61,946 nt of DNA, from assembly GCA_900618795.1 (NCBI GenBank), contig UYJD01000001.1, positions 2,943,192-3,005,137 of the forward strand. Reading direction: 5' to 3'. The translations under genes were made by a program, and so were the position numbers. Of this stretch, positions 9,362 to 19,987 are shown in pieces. The DNA comes from Cyanodermella asteris (Eukaryota; Ascomycota; Lecanoromycetes; Ostropales; Stictidaceae). Below the pieces are notes generated by a model that saw only the letters and a list, made by a program, of their open reading frames with translations, ran no database searches and was not told where the DNA came from. Each line of letters begins with the position of its first letter. Within the stretch, counting starts at the first letter, position 1.

Positions 9362-10859
9362 CGCGGGACTGGGGCCAAAATGACAAAGTTGAAGTGTGCT
9401 GCCGGGCTAGTTTGTGGTAGAGCAATTTCGAATGACATGAACGTAGAAACCAACGCAAGCAGACGAAGAACGCTAGGCAATTATGCCAAAAAGTCACCAG
9501 AACAACAACCGATGTAAATCACGGAGCTCAGCGAAGGATCCATACATGATGGATGTGTGGTTTGTAATATAAAACGAGAATTTGCAGCTCACTGGTCTGA
9601 ATGCACAAAAATACGACGATGCGACCCGATGGCCGCAGTGAGGCTCATCTCATGACTGAGCTGTACTGAATAGCCACCTGAAATTCTCTCAATCGACCAG
9701 AACTTGCTCGCTCATCATGAGGACCTCGTTTACAGTCCAATATGGTTGAGGAACATATACGAGGGACAATCTTGTGCCAGAAACAGTGTTAATCACTTCG
9801 ACTCGATACTGGCACCGAAGATGCTAGACTCCTCGATCGAGGACATTCGTGGCACCTCGGTACAAGGCCTTCAGCTCAAGACCCAGGATCAGAACATTCC
9901 GCACCAGGATATCGTGTTCTGGCCAGATAAGCAAAGTGCCTGCATGCAGTTTGCAAATGTAGGTATGCAGCCGTGAGACGTGCGGCATTCTCTCAATAGC
10001 GAATGCTGACACCATGATACAGCAGCAAACCTGGATGCCAGCGAAGATGAAGAGAGGGTATGGAAGGAGATGGATCTCACAAGAAACAAGGATGTTAAGT
10101 TGCCAGGAAAAGCGTTGCTGGCACGAACTCTGACATGCACGTGATGGTTACAGTTGGGTTCCAAGTCCACCTGCACGCACGACTCCCGCTTCGCCGCGAT
10201 TCTTCGCATCACCAGCGTCATCAAAACAGGCACATAACAACGTCACGGAACAACACCCATCGCGATCGGAAATGCCGTCCGGTCGCTGCGGATTGCCTTC
10301 AGGTACCACGCGCAGGGAAATGCGCGCAGCAACGACGTGAGGTACCTGTCATGCAGCTCCAAACCGGGCAGCAAAGTGAGCAGATGACCAGCAGTCGATG
10401 CAGGCACGCAGCGCCTTTCTGGTGGCGCTGACCAGCTCTATATGACTTTATGACCTCGCTCTCCGTCTGCCACCATGACTGTGACTCTTCTCTCGCGTCC
10501 GCGACAGTCACGCTGCTTGTGCCCGTCTTTCACTTCCCACACGAGCCTCAGTGTGCGCGCGCTCACTACTATGCACGGCCGTTGTCGTTCGTTATGAATA
10601 GCCCGACTCTTGTTCAATCCCAAACTCGCTCGCTTGTCTCGTCGAAGCGTTGACTGTTATTTCAATTTCGCCTGCTGCGACTCCGGTCGGTTCTCCAATC
10701 GGTGCCATGTTATAGCAGACGCCGACTGGCTGCTTTCTTCACTACTGTCGTGGTGTTGGGTACTGACGCACACCACCTTGTTGTGCCTGAGCTAGCCCCC
10801 CATCCGATTCCTGGTCAACTAGATCAAAGGCCCTTGACACGTTGTTCACTCTCTTCATC
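9362..10859. other. 1.5-kb divergent intergenic region, no supported gene
   Basis: Lies between the start of secreted protein B (minus) and the membrane protein gene at 10860 (plus), so it should contain two divergent promoters. Open frames of 60-114 codons on both strands show no domains and overlap each other. I see no RNA gene. Confidence 0.45.
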
Positions 10860-12053
10860 ATGGCCAGCTACAAGAAAGTCGAAAATGCCAACCGCAAGGA
10901 TGTCAAAACCATCATCCTGGATGACTCCGCCGTCCTCGACAGCGTGGGATCCTCCATGACTGAATCCGACTTGAAGTCCACGACAATAGCGAACTCAATA
11001 GCGACATCGACGTGGGCCAATCCAACCACAGCATGGCCGTCGATACCCACGCAGTCGAGCACCCCCCTCGACCCTGTGTCGAAAGTCGAGTCGATGTACG
11101 CCACAAAATCCGAACCTACTGGCGTCACAAAAGTCATCATCGGCTCTGTCTGCGCTGTGAGCATGGTGCTTGTCCTGAGTACCTTCTCATGTCTGTGTCT
11201 GTATCATCGTCGAGTCATCAATCGCCGCCGAAGACGCCCTCGAGCAGCCACACTGACACCCCCACACAGTCCAGTCTGGGCACAAGAAAACGAAAAGGAG
11301 AGTCATGTCGTTGCTGGATGGGTTCAGCTGGATTATGGCCACAAGCTGGATTCGCCTCGTACATCTGCTGACAGCGGACTGGGCGTCGTTCTTGTCGAGA
11401 AGGCATCTACTCCGAATGCGGATGCGAGCAGGACAAACACACGGCAGGAAGCCGTCGGTGGGAGTCATGCAGCTCACGGGCAAACGCACAAGCAACCAGG
11501 CGGGCCGCTGAGTTCAAATCCGCCTGACGAGATGTCCTTTCCTCCCCTGGAGAGGGTTAAACGACGTCCGACTAGCATAGATCCAAGCGTCGAAATCGAG
11601 CACGACCCTAAGAAGCCAGCGATGCCCATCATGGGCGACGGCGCCTTGACGTCCAGAGCCAGCGATGAAAGCATCACCGCAGTCCTCGAAATGAGACCAA
11701 CCAGCCCCAAGCATCGAGAGATGACGCCAAAGAAGTCGATTCTCAAGAAAAGCTCGCCACCACCCTTAACACTTACACAAGTCCCACCCACTCCAGTCGA
11801 CACGATCGAAACGCACGAGGGCTCGATATTACAATCATCATTCCGCAGAGTCCTCAAGGGTATCATGAAGCCGAAGAAAGAGCTCAAGATTGTCGTCCCG
11901 GAAGAGACGCAAACACCAGTCGTCAAGCCAAAGAAGGAGGTCAAATTCGGAGAAGACATCGTCAGGAGGGTGAGCCAGTCTCCAGACACGGACGAGGGCG
12001 ACTGGCAGACGATCGACAGCAGGAGTGAGGAAGCATCGCAAGGAGACAAATGA
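10860..12053 (+). CDS. Single-pass membrane protein with long basic cytoplasmic tail, unknown function
   Basis: 397 residues from the ATG at 10860. An in-frame ATG six codons upstream is possible, but 10860 has the context catcATGGCC. A Ser/Thr-rich N-terminal region of about 85 residues precedes one transmembrane helix at about 90-115 (TKVIIGSVCAVSMVLVLSTF), which is closed by a basic stop-transfer patch of His and Arg. The remaining 280 residues are hydrophilic, Pro/Ser/Lys-rich and probably disordered, with several short KPKKE-type basic repeats near the C-terminus (about 350-375). There is no signal peptide. The architecture resembles the gene at 4801 but I see no clear sequence match. 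Function not recognised. Confidence 0.68.
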   Translation: MASYKKVENANRKDVKTIILDDSAVLDSVGSSMTESDLKSTTIANSIATSTWANPTTAWPSIPTQSSTPLDPVSKVESMYATKSEPTGVTKVIIGSVCAVSMVLVLSTFSCLCLYHRRVINRRRRRPRAATLTPPHSPVWAQENEKESHVVAGWVQLDYGHKLDSPRTSADSGLGVVLVEKASTPNADASRTNTRQEAVGGSHAAHGQTHKQPGGPLSSNPPDEMSFPPLERVKRRPTSIDPSVEIEHDPKKPAMPIMGDGALTSRASDESITAVLEMRPTSPKHREMTPKKSILKKSSPPPLTLTQVPPTPVDTIETHEGSILQSSFRRVLKGIMKPKKELKIVVPEETQTPVVKPKKEVKFGEDIVRRVSQSPDTDEGDWQTIDSRSEEASQGDK

Positions 12054-13454
12054 CTTGCACTCATGGCGTTGAATAGGAGGCATCATCTCTGGCGTTGGAA
12101 GATCAGTGACCCAGCGGTCCTGATGCGGCATTTTTACTTCTTCTTTGTCACATTGCATTGCTCTCGGCGGCGACCAGAGCAGGTCGGAGATACCCCAGGC
12201 TATGTGTGCAGCAGTACACCAACAGCGTTGAGCTTCAGAATCAGATGCGAAATTATCTTACCGTTCTCAGCGTTCTTACGCGTTCGAGGTTGCAAAATGT
12301 GCGTAAGCAAGCTTTAAGCTTTGGCGTTGTCATTCGAAACCATCCATGTCATCTTAACTATGCAGGCATAGCATGTTTGATCGAGAAAGCTGTAATTGAT
12401 GTCTTGATGCATGTGGTCGCTCGTGGGTACATGGACACTTTATGTCGTGATTGATCGATCCTCAGCGTATTGAGCCACCCTTCTAGACTCTCACCAAACC
12501 AGCAATGCTCCGGAAAGCCGGCGGCCTACCTTATTGCACTCGTAGCACAATAGCCTAATCAGCACAGATTGCATGCCTCGTAATCGCTCATGCACGCGCC
12601 CCTGTCAATCCCACCTCACCATCTCAACGATCCCCTGCCGTGTCTCCCGACAGCATGCAACCCAGGCCGCGCAATCCATGCGGGAACGAGTCCGCAACGA
12701 GGGCCGGAAGCGCGAAGATCAGAACCGTTTTCTGCGTGCGTCCAAAAGTGTAATAAGCTAAGCGAACAGACTTCTGGCAAGCTCCCCCTACCGGCACGGT
12801 CGGCTCCCATCATCCAAGTGGACTCGCCGGCTCTGGCCCGCCCAATTGCACCATCCTAGCGGTTGTTTCGGCCCGCCTTATTGGTCATGGCGGCCGCTGT
12901 CACGGCGAAAACAAGCCTTTTCGTAGGCGCAACTCTGTTCCTTCTCTGGCCCGTTTGGGCAATGATGGGTGTGCAGATGGGCGATCCCGAAGGCTGGCCG
13001 CTCAATAATCACGCTTCTGCGCTTCTTTTGATGCGACGGTGCGGGTGAAAGCTCGGACGAGGCTTGCAGCGATTGGGGCTTATTCCTGGCGTGCTTCGGA
13101 GGCCGTTTGGTGTCAATCCTTGCTCGTTCGCCCATTCTCCTGCCAGCACTGCTGCACAATTGCACTGTTGCACTTTCATCCTTCTCGTTCGGCTACACAA
13201 CCTCGTGCGACCGATAGGGGGCTCCTAGACGGCTGCAGGCAAAAAACTCGTTTTTACGAGTCGGGGCCGTTGACCAGCTGAAGCCACTTTTTTCCGGGCC
13301 GGACAGTGGACACCTTCCCACGACTGTATTGCAATGTCACGACTGTTTCTCTGAATACAGATTAGCGAGCACCTGTCTCGGTGACCACAATTGCCATTGA
13401 CCACAAGTTCATTCTCCTCCGAGAATAGCCTGGCGCAGCCAATTCCGAGACGCC
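12054..13454. other. 1.4-kb intergenic region, no supported gene
   Basis: Several overlapping open frames of 60-100 codons occur in the GC-rich part (about 12570-13300), none with protein features. It presumably holds the terminator of the gene at 10860 and the promoter of the carboxylesterase. Confidence 0.45.
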
Positions 13455-15485
13455 ATGGCTAACAACAACGGACTCCTCCCTCCGTCGCATCCCAACAATG
13501 ATCCTTTCGCGACACCCACTCGACTCAGCGGGACCAGCGATGAACGTCCTAACAGCAATGGCGGCTGGAGCACGGCCTCTCAGTCTTATCAGCCGATGGA
13601 GATACAGGAAAGAGGGGCAACGAACGCCACACAACCAGGCGCTGCCATGGGCAAGCCCTCTTTGATGCAGCGATGGAAGGCTACAGACGAGCGATTATAC
13701 ATGGCGACGATAGGCAGAATTGGAGGCGGACGAGCAAGAGGTGGAAGCGAAAAGCAGCTGGCTGCTGGACGTGCACCTAGACGGAGAAGAAGACCAGCTT
13801 TGTGCTGCACATTATTACTGGGCTTGCTGGCACTGATCATCATTATCGTGATCGTGGTACCTATCACCGTCGTCTATGGGACGAAGAAGGGCTCAGGTCC
13901 GGATCCAAGCGCATCCACAGGTTCGAGTGGCGGGCCGAATGATCCACCTCAACAGCAGAATTCAGGCATCGTGACGGTTCAGAACGGTCAATATCAGGGC
14001 ACAAATCTCCCAAACGGAATCACATCCTATTTGGGATTACAGTACGCTGCTCCACCTACTGGCAACTTGCGCTTCGCTGCTCCTCAGCCGGCCGTCAACT
14101 TCACCGGCGTCAAAGCTGCGACCAAGTACAAGCCTGGATGTCATGGGCTGGGCAAGTTTGCCTCTGACCAGAACGAGGACTGCTTGTATTTGGACGTCTA
14201 CACTCCGACCAATGTGACCAAGGATTCGAAGCTGCCTGTCTACGTCTTCATACAGGGTGGTGGTCTCCAGGATTCTGCGTTGCACTATAACAGCAGTTCT
14301 CTCATCACCGCATCCGGCATGCAGATGGTAACAGTCGCATTCACTTACAGAGTCAATGCGTTTGGTTTCCTGGCTTCCAAGGAGATTCAAGCGAATGGAA
14401 GTGTCAACGTTGGATTGAAGGATCAGCGAGAGGCTCTCAAATGGGTACAAAAGAACATCCAGCAGTTTGGTGGTGACCCCAACCATGTCGTGATTGGTGG
14501 CAACTCCGGCGGTGCAGGTTCCTGCGTCTGGCAAATTGCTGCATACGGTGGACGTAACGACAATCTCTTCCACGGTGCCTTGATGCAGTCTCAGTCTGTT
14601 CAGGCCGTTAGAGATGTCGCGAGCAGTCAGTATCAGTACGACTATATTGTGGGCAACACATCATGTGCAGGCCAGACCGACACTTTGTCCTGTCTACGCG
14701 GTATTTCTGTCCAGGAGCTTGTCGGCGCTATCCAGAACTCGCCCTTTCCCAACGGTGCCGGTGGCGACCCCGTCTTTCCGTATAACCCCGTTCTCGACAA
14801 GGATTTTGTGCAAAGTCTTCCAGTCGAGGGTTTCTCCAATGGTCAGTTCGTTGATGTTCCCATGATATTTGGAGATGTCACCGACGAAGGTACCATCTTC
14901 GTCGACCAGAGACAGATCAAAACGAGACAGGACAGCAATAACTTCTTGCGAAACACGTTTCCCAGGATCAACGACACCCAATTGGTTCAGTACAATACGC
15001 TCTACAATTTCAGCGACACTAGTGCGGACAATTACTGGAAGAACGTCGCCACGGCATACGGCGAGACCCGCTACACATGTCCTGGTGTCCAATTGTCCAA
15101 CTACGTGAAGAAAAATAACACGGGCAAGGTTTGGAATTACCGCTACGATGTCCTCGACCCGTCAAAGGATGGCGACAACGGTCTTGGAGTCTCCCACGGA
15201 TCCGAGATGCAAGCCGTCTGGGCTGGAAACAGTCTCTCGGCGTCGTATCAATCCGGTCAGCAGAACGCGGGGGTGGTCCCACTCGTGCAGTCTTACTGGA
15301 CGAGCTTCATCAAGCATCTCGACCCGAATGTTGACAAGGAGGGCAGTGCGCCAACCTGGGAGGCCTGGAGCGACAACAACCGACTTCACATCGTGGCGAG
15401 TGGTTCTGGAATGGAGAGCATTGCCAGCGACCAGGCGAAGAGGTGCGACTATCTGAATGGAATTTCCGTGTACATTGGACAGTGA
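13455..15485 (+). CDS. Membrane-anchored type-B carboxylesterase
   Basis: 676 residues, intronless. The N-terminal 108 residues are polar and disordered, followed by a run of five arginines and a strong hydrophobic helix at about 115-141. This predicts a type II membrane protein with the catalytic domain outside the cytosol. The carboxylesterase/lipase domain starts near residue 175 with NGQYQGT and YLGLQYAAPPTG. EDCLYLDVYTP is the family signature, the oxyanion segment reads QGGGLQ, and the nucleophile elbow is GGNSGGAG, with Asn in place of the usual Glu before the Ser. The acid is probably the Glu in DEGT, and the His lies in SHGSEM. Many N-glycosylation sequons (NVT, NSS, NTS) fit an exposed domain. 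The substrate is unknown; most fungal relatives are fully secreted, so the anchor is the notable feature. Confidence 0.87.
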   Translation: MANNNGLLPPSHPNNDPFATPTRLSGTSDERPNSNGGWSTASQSYQPMEIQERGATNATQPGAAMGKPSLMQRWKATDERLYMATIGRIGGGRARGGSEKQLAAGRAPRRRRRPALCCTLLLGLLALIIIIVIVVPITVVYGTKKGSGPDPSASTGSSGGPNDPPQQQNSGIVTVQNGQYQGTNLPNGITSYLGLQYAAPPTGNLRFAAPQPAVNFTGVKAATKYKPGCHGLGKFASDQNEDCLYLDVYTPTNVTKDSKLPVYVFIQGGGLQDSALHYNSSSLITASGMQMVTVAFTYRVNAFGFLASKEIQANGSVNVGLKDQREALKWVQKNIQQFGGDPNHVVIGGNSGGAGSCVWQIAAYGGRNDNLFHGALMQSQSVQAVRDVASSQYQYDYIVGNTSCAGQTDTLSCLRGISVQELVGAIQNSPFPNGAGGDPVFPYNPVLDKDFVQSLPVEGFSNGQFVDVPMIFGDVTDEGTIFVDQRQIKTRQDSNNFLRNTFPRINDTQLVQYNTLYNFSDTSADNYWKNVATAYGETRYTCPGVQLSNYVKKNNTGKVWNYRYDVLDPSKDGDNGLGVSHGSEMQAVWAGNSLSASYQSGQQNAGVVPLVQSYWTSFIKHLDPNVDKEGSAPTWEAWSDNNRLHIVASGSGMESIASDQAKRCDYLNGISVYIGQ

Positions 15486-15598
15486 TGGGTAAGATTGACG
15501 GAAGAAGATTTGCATAAAGTCGGCGGCATACAGGGCGTTGCATCATGTCATAGAATGAGCGTACAATTGAACTTTCCTGAGACATGTCTTTGACCACA

Positions 15599-17647
15599 TT
15601 ACAACCGCGACTTGGCCTGTAAAGGGTTTGAGGATTTGACACCTTCAACCAATCTCTGGTTCATCTTGAACTCGCGTTCCCAGTCTCCGCCGGTCTTGAA
15701 ATCATCTCTGCCCATTTTCGAAAACCACCTCCTGGCGACCTCGGCCGCAACCTCATCTCCATCATCATCATCTTCTTCTTCTCTTCCATCTCCACTCGCA
15801 TCCCTGAGGAGCAAAACCGCACAAACGATCCAGCCCAGCCGTTCCATCCACGCCCGTCCACTCGCCCTCATCTCCTCTCCTCCCACCTCCCGAGCCCCCT
15901 TCCTCCACTCCTGCCATCGTGAACTGACCTCCGTCGCCATGCGCCCAACCTCTCCAAAACCCGATCCCTCGGCCCGGTCGAGCGTCCCGTCGATCCAGCC
16001 TTCCAGCGCATTCAAGGCGCCCTCACCGGTCTTGCCCTTGACGACCCTGACCAGGTCGTCGGCCATGATATCCGTCGTGCCCTCCCAGATGCTCAGCACG
16101 TTTGCGTCGCGATACAGACGCGCGAGGTTCAGGTGCGGTTCAGGGTCCGATTCGACGTAGCCCAGGCCGCCCAGCGACTCGATGCTCTCCTGCAGGCCCG
16201 CGATGCCGGCTTTGGCGGTCTGTGCTTTGGCGAGCGGCGTCAGTACGCGCAGGAGCAGCGTGACCTGGTGCGGGTCTCGAGGCAAGTATGCCTTCGCGTC
16301 GTCGCTATCCGGACGCGTGCCGCCTGAAGGCGAATCGTTCGAGCTGCGCTCCGGGTTCTCCTCGAGCCCTGGTAGGGCGCCGATCAGGAACCCCAGCATG
16401 ACGTTCGCACGGTACTCCACTACGTTCCGGGCCAGGGTCGCTGCGTGCGCCGGCGTGTCCATTAGCCTCACCTTCCCACCTTTGATTTTGCGGACTCGAG
16501 CGTATGCGCGCGATACAGCGATACCGCGGCCCCAGCCGCCTACGGCGGCAAAGACGTTGTGTAGGCGCGTGATGTTCAAGACTGTTGACACTTCTCGGAT
16601 GCCATGCCCTTCTTGTCCGATCAAGTGAGCGCGCATGTCGGACAGGACGAGTTCCGCCGTCGGGAGGGCTTTCGTGCCGAGCTTGGATTTCAGGCGCTGA
16701 ATGCGGATGCCGTTCAGTGGGAGGTGGGATTTCGGAAGAGGAGCAGCAGATGAGGAGTTTGTCGACTCTACGGGAGGCGACAGGCGCATGGGTGCGTAGA
16801 AGAGGCTCAGGCCTTTGGGCGTTTGAGCCAGAAGCACAGCCATATCCGCGTCCGTCGCAGACGAGAACCACTTGAAGCCACTGACACTCCACGGTCCGAC
16901 ATGTGCTTTCGGACTTTCCGGATCGTGCGTCGCGATCGTTTCCGTTCCGGAGACGTCGCTGCTACCGCTTCGCTCCGTCATCCACTGCCCACTCGTCCAA
17001 GCGACTTCCGGGTCCCGGCTCGTCAGCTTGCGATACGCCTCCTCGAAGGCTTTGTTCTCGTGCTGATGTCTCGCTAGCAACCTTGCGGCACCATCCGTCA
17101 TGGCGGAGGGACATGCTACGAATGCGGAGGCGGGCACCCACAAGTGATACTTTGCGAACTGGTGGATCCGGGAGTATCGTCCGTGGGCGTTTTCGTATGG
17201 TGTTGAGACGATCCCGGAGGCGATGCCGTGGGATTGGAGGTGTTGCCAGCCTGGGGAGGTGATTATGCGGTCTTGACGGCGTCCGAAGGCGTTGAACTGG
17301 AGAAGCTCTGGGGGCTTTGACTCGGCGTTGTGAAGGGCTGCTAGGAGGGACGGTGTGAGGAGGCCGGACGCAAAGGTGGTGAGAGAAGGAGTGATAGAGG
17401 CGAGGATGGATGAAGGAAGGAAGACTGGAGAGAGCTGGAGTCAATATATCTGTCCCATCCCAAGATATATTTCTCCAGGAGAGCAGGAGATGGGGATGCA
17501 AAATAATAGAGCCAGAGGTAGCTGTTTAGGTTCAGCAAGCTTACATCTTAGAGCTCGTTGGAGAGCCTCGTCATTGTGAAAAGGGTTGTCGAGAGTAGGA
17601 GCCTCTTGGAAAAATCCTTCCGATGAGGTCGATGGTTTTGGAGCCAT
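15599..17647 (-). CDS. AidB-type acyl-CoA dehydrogenase with peroxisomal targeting signal
   Basis: Two exons, complement of 15599-17424 and 17545-17647, give 642 residues. The 120-bp intron (17425-17544) has donor GTAAGC and acceptor CTCCAG and keeps frame. The N-terminus GFFQEAPTLDNPFHND is typical of AidB-like acyl-CoA dehydrogenases, in which a FFQ...NPF segment opens the protein. Further support comes from MTERSGSSDV (substrate/FAD loop), KWFSSATDAD, and the conserved C-terminal block YRDANVLSIWEGTTDI that lines the active site. The final residues are KSRL: SRL is a type-1 peroxisomal targeting signal, so I infer action in peroxisomes on an acyl-CoA not identifiable here. An acidic Asp/Glu-rich loop (EEEDDDDGDE) lies near the C-terminus. 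It converges with the carboxylesterase gene, the stops being about 115 bp apart. Confidence 0.9.
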
Positions 17648-18867
17648 GTCTGTGCTTGAGAAGTTCTAACAAGTCTTGAAGAGTCAAAGACAGGAATACA
17701 AGACCTGAACAGAAATCTGAAAGTTTGAGGAAGGGAGCGGAGAGGTTCAGCAGGTTCGATAGGTCAAGTCCCACATGGTCGGAAGTCTGGCATAGTGTTG
17801 CCAGTCCAGTCGTTTCATGAGAGGAGGACATTCTATATGTACTGGCCGGAACACGCCACATCCGAATTAGGAAACTGTAAGTTGTCGTAAAGTCGATCAG
17901 ACCTCAAGGTGGGCTTCGGTACGGACCTCGGCAATCAGTCCCGTCCATGGCGGGCGGCACTTCTTCGTGGACCTACCTCAATGAACCCATCAAAACCACC
18001 TCAAAGCCTCAGCTAAGAGGCGTCAGACACATATCAATCATGAAATGCTCGTTCACCCGTGAAAGCACCCGTGAAAGCACTGGCAAGGACAGCAGTCAAA
18101 GTCGGCAGACAGGTAACCTCTGTGCCATGGCACTTGTCTGTTTGCCCACTTAGTCCGGTCAACATCATCTCATCTCTCCAGCCGAACAACAGGACCGCCA
18201 AATGCATACGAAGCCATATACGTCTCCGAAAAGATATCGATTACGATAGTGGAATCGTTTTGTGTACAACAACGTTTGTCAACGCCAGGTGAGGTCGAGG
18301 ATGCCAAGACTCGTGGACTGCAGGATTCACGCGTCAGCACCAATTTCCAACGTCCTTCCATTTTCATGGTGCCAACTACATCTCGGAGGCAAGCGTTTGC
18401 TCACTATCTTCGTGCTGGTTTGCTGCTATCGTGACAGTGCTCGACGACGATGAGGACTACAAGCATGCTGCTCAAAGTGCAGCCGGGTCCTGCTGTAGAT
18501 GTTCATATACGAGGCCAGCTTCTCCCTTGGATTGAGCATCCATCTTGAACAACTCTTGAGAAGCAGGCGAAACCTCTCAGTCGATGGCACCTGGCATGAA
18601 ACCGGCATGTTTCCCTTCCAAATGACCATGAAACATTATCGCAGCTGCACCCTGGCGTCACAGAAGCACCGCTTGATGTGCAACAGCCACCACCGATGGC
18701 TTCTTGCCAGCCGATTTGGACATTACGAATTGCAGGCGCTCATGCCGACTCTCACATTTAATACTGACTCTTCGCTCTCGGAATCTTGTCCTCTTTGCTT
18801 TTGGGGCACCTCACATAGTTAGCCAGCTACAGACGCACTTACCGCCGCACACTTAAGCACCGTCAAC
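17648..18867. other. 1.2-kb intergenic region, no supported gene
   Basis: Divergent region between the acyl-CoA dehydrogenase (minus) and the unknown gene at 18868 (plus). Open frames are short and featureless. One of 107 codons at 18499-18822 has no recognisable domain and was not called. Confidence 0.45.
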
Positions 18868-19749
18868 ATGGCAAATAGCTCACGCCTTAACGCCCCTTCC
18901 GACTTCGACCTGATCCAAATCGTGGGGTCAGAGATTACACCTCTGACTTCCTACTATCCTGATGCGATGGAATCCTGTCCACTTCCGCCCGCACAGATGG
19001 AGGCCTCCAATCGGGGCCTACCAGTTGAAGGTGGCCATGCATCAGAGGGTACCCCGACGGTCCATCCTAACACGCCGCCACAAGACGGTCAGCCGGATGG
19101 CACTGCAATTATCGAGGAGGGTCTTGAAACGCCACTAGACAATCCACTGTCTGCCGGCACCGATGGAAACCAAGACCGCATCGCGCCTTTGGGAACTGAG
19201 AAGGGAGGAAACGCATCAAAGGGCAAAGCAAAAGCGACCGAGATGGAAGTTGACGAGGACGAGGACGAGGCTCCAGCGCCTGTGCTCACACTGCCACATC
19301 GCCCTATTCCGCAGCTGAACACGAATAATCGAGGAACTCCGCCTCGCCCCAAGTCGAAGGGGGAGTTCAGAGATGGAATGATCGTCCCGGATTCGCCCTC
19401 TCGTCCCAGCCAGGCCGTCAAGTTCAACATGCCTGACCGCTATCGCTCGCGCTCCCCCTCCCCCTCGCGCTCTCGGAACCAGAGCACGGAGCCGTTTCCT
19501 AAACTCGACACGGGTATAATGGGAGGCCCGCGCAGCACGAAAGATGCTTCGATTATCAAGGCGGAGAGGAGAGACCGTGGACGAACCGCAGAGAAATCAC
19601 CGCCGCCGAAACCCCTTGCGCACAATCCCCACGATCCCGACACTCTCCCCGAGGCACGGACACGGAGACCTTGGTGGAAGCGAGCAATCAAGAAAGTCAA
19701 AGCCTTTTGCAAAAAACACTTCGCAGGGGAGCGCGATATTTTGATCTGA
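18868..19749 (+). CDS. Unrecognised low-complexity protein with basic C-terminal helix
   Basis: 293 residues, intronless. The frame is open from a good start (caacATGGCA) and composition is protein-like, but no family is recognised. It is rich in Pro, Gly, Asp and Ser and probably disordered. Visible parts: an acidic cluster MEVDEDEDEAPA (about 127-138), an SR-type stretch RYRSRSPSPSRSRN (about 191-204) reminiscent of SR-protein phosphorylation sites, and a strongly basic, aromatic C-terminus WWKRAIKKVKAFCKKH (about 269-284) that could form an amphipathic helix. No signal peptide or transmembrane helix. The SR-like part hints at a nuclear role, but nothing more can be said. Confidence 0.6.
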   Translation: MANSSRLNAPSDFDLIQIVGSEITPLTSYYPDAMESCPLPPAQMEASNRGLPVEGGHASEGTPTVHPNTPPQDGQPDGTAIIEEGLETPLDNPLSAGTDGNQDRIAPLGTEKGGNASKGKAKATEMEVDEDEDEAPAPVLTLPHRPIPQLNTNNRGTPPRPKSKGEFRDGMIVPDSPSRPSQAVKFNMPDRYRSRSPSPSRSRNQSTEPFPKLDTGIMGGPRSTKDASIIKAERRDRGRTAEKSPPPKPLAHNPHDPDTLPEARTRRPWWKRAIKKVKAFCKKHFAGERDILI

Positions 19750-19987
19750 TTACCACCACTGAAGGCCTCGAAGTACCATGACAGCTTGAAAGAGACGAAT
19801 TGGAAAAAGTAAAGGCTGTGGTTTGTCATGTGCGTGCAATTCAACATTATGTACAGACTTGGTTAGGAACATAAACAAAGGGAACTGGAAATGAATCAGT
19901 CCTGAACATCATCCAAAAATGCTCACAATCGCCAGTTCGTCCCCTGCTTTTGCACCCCCGCCCGACGTGCCTCGACCGCAGTCTACC

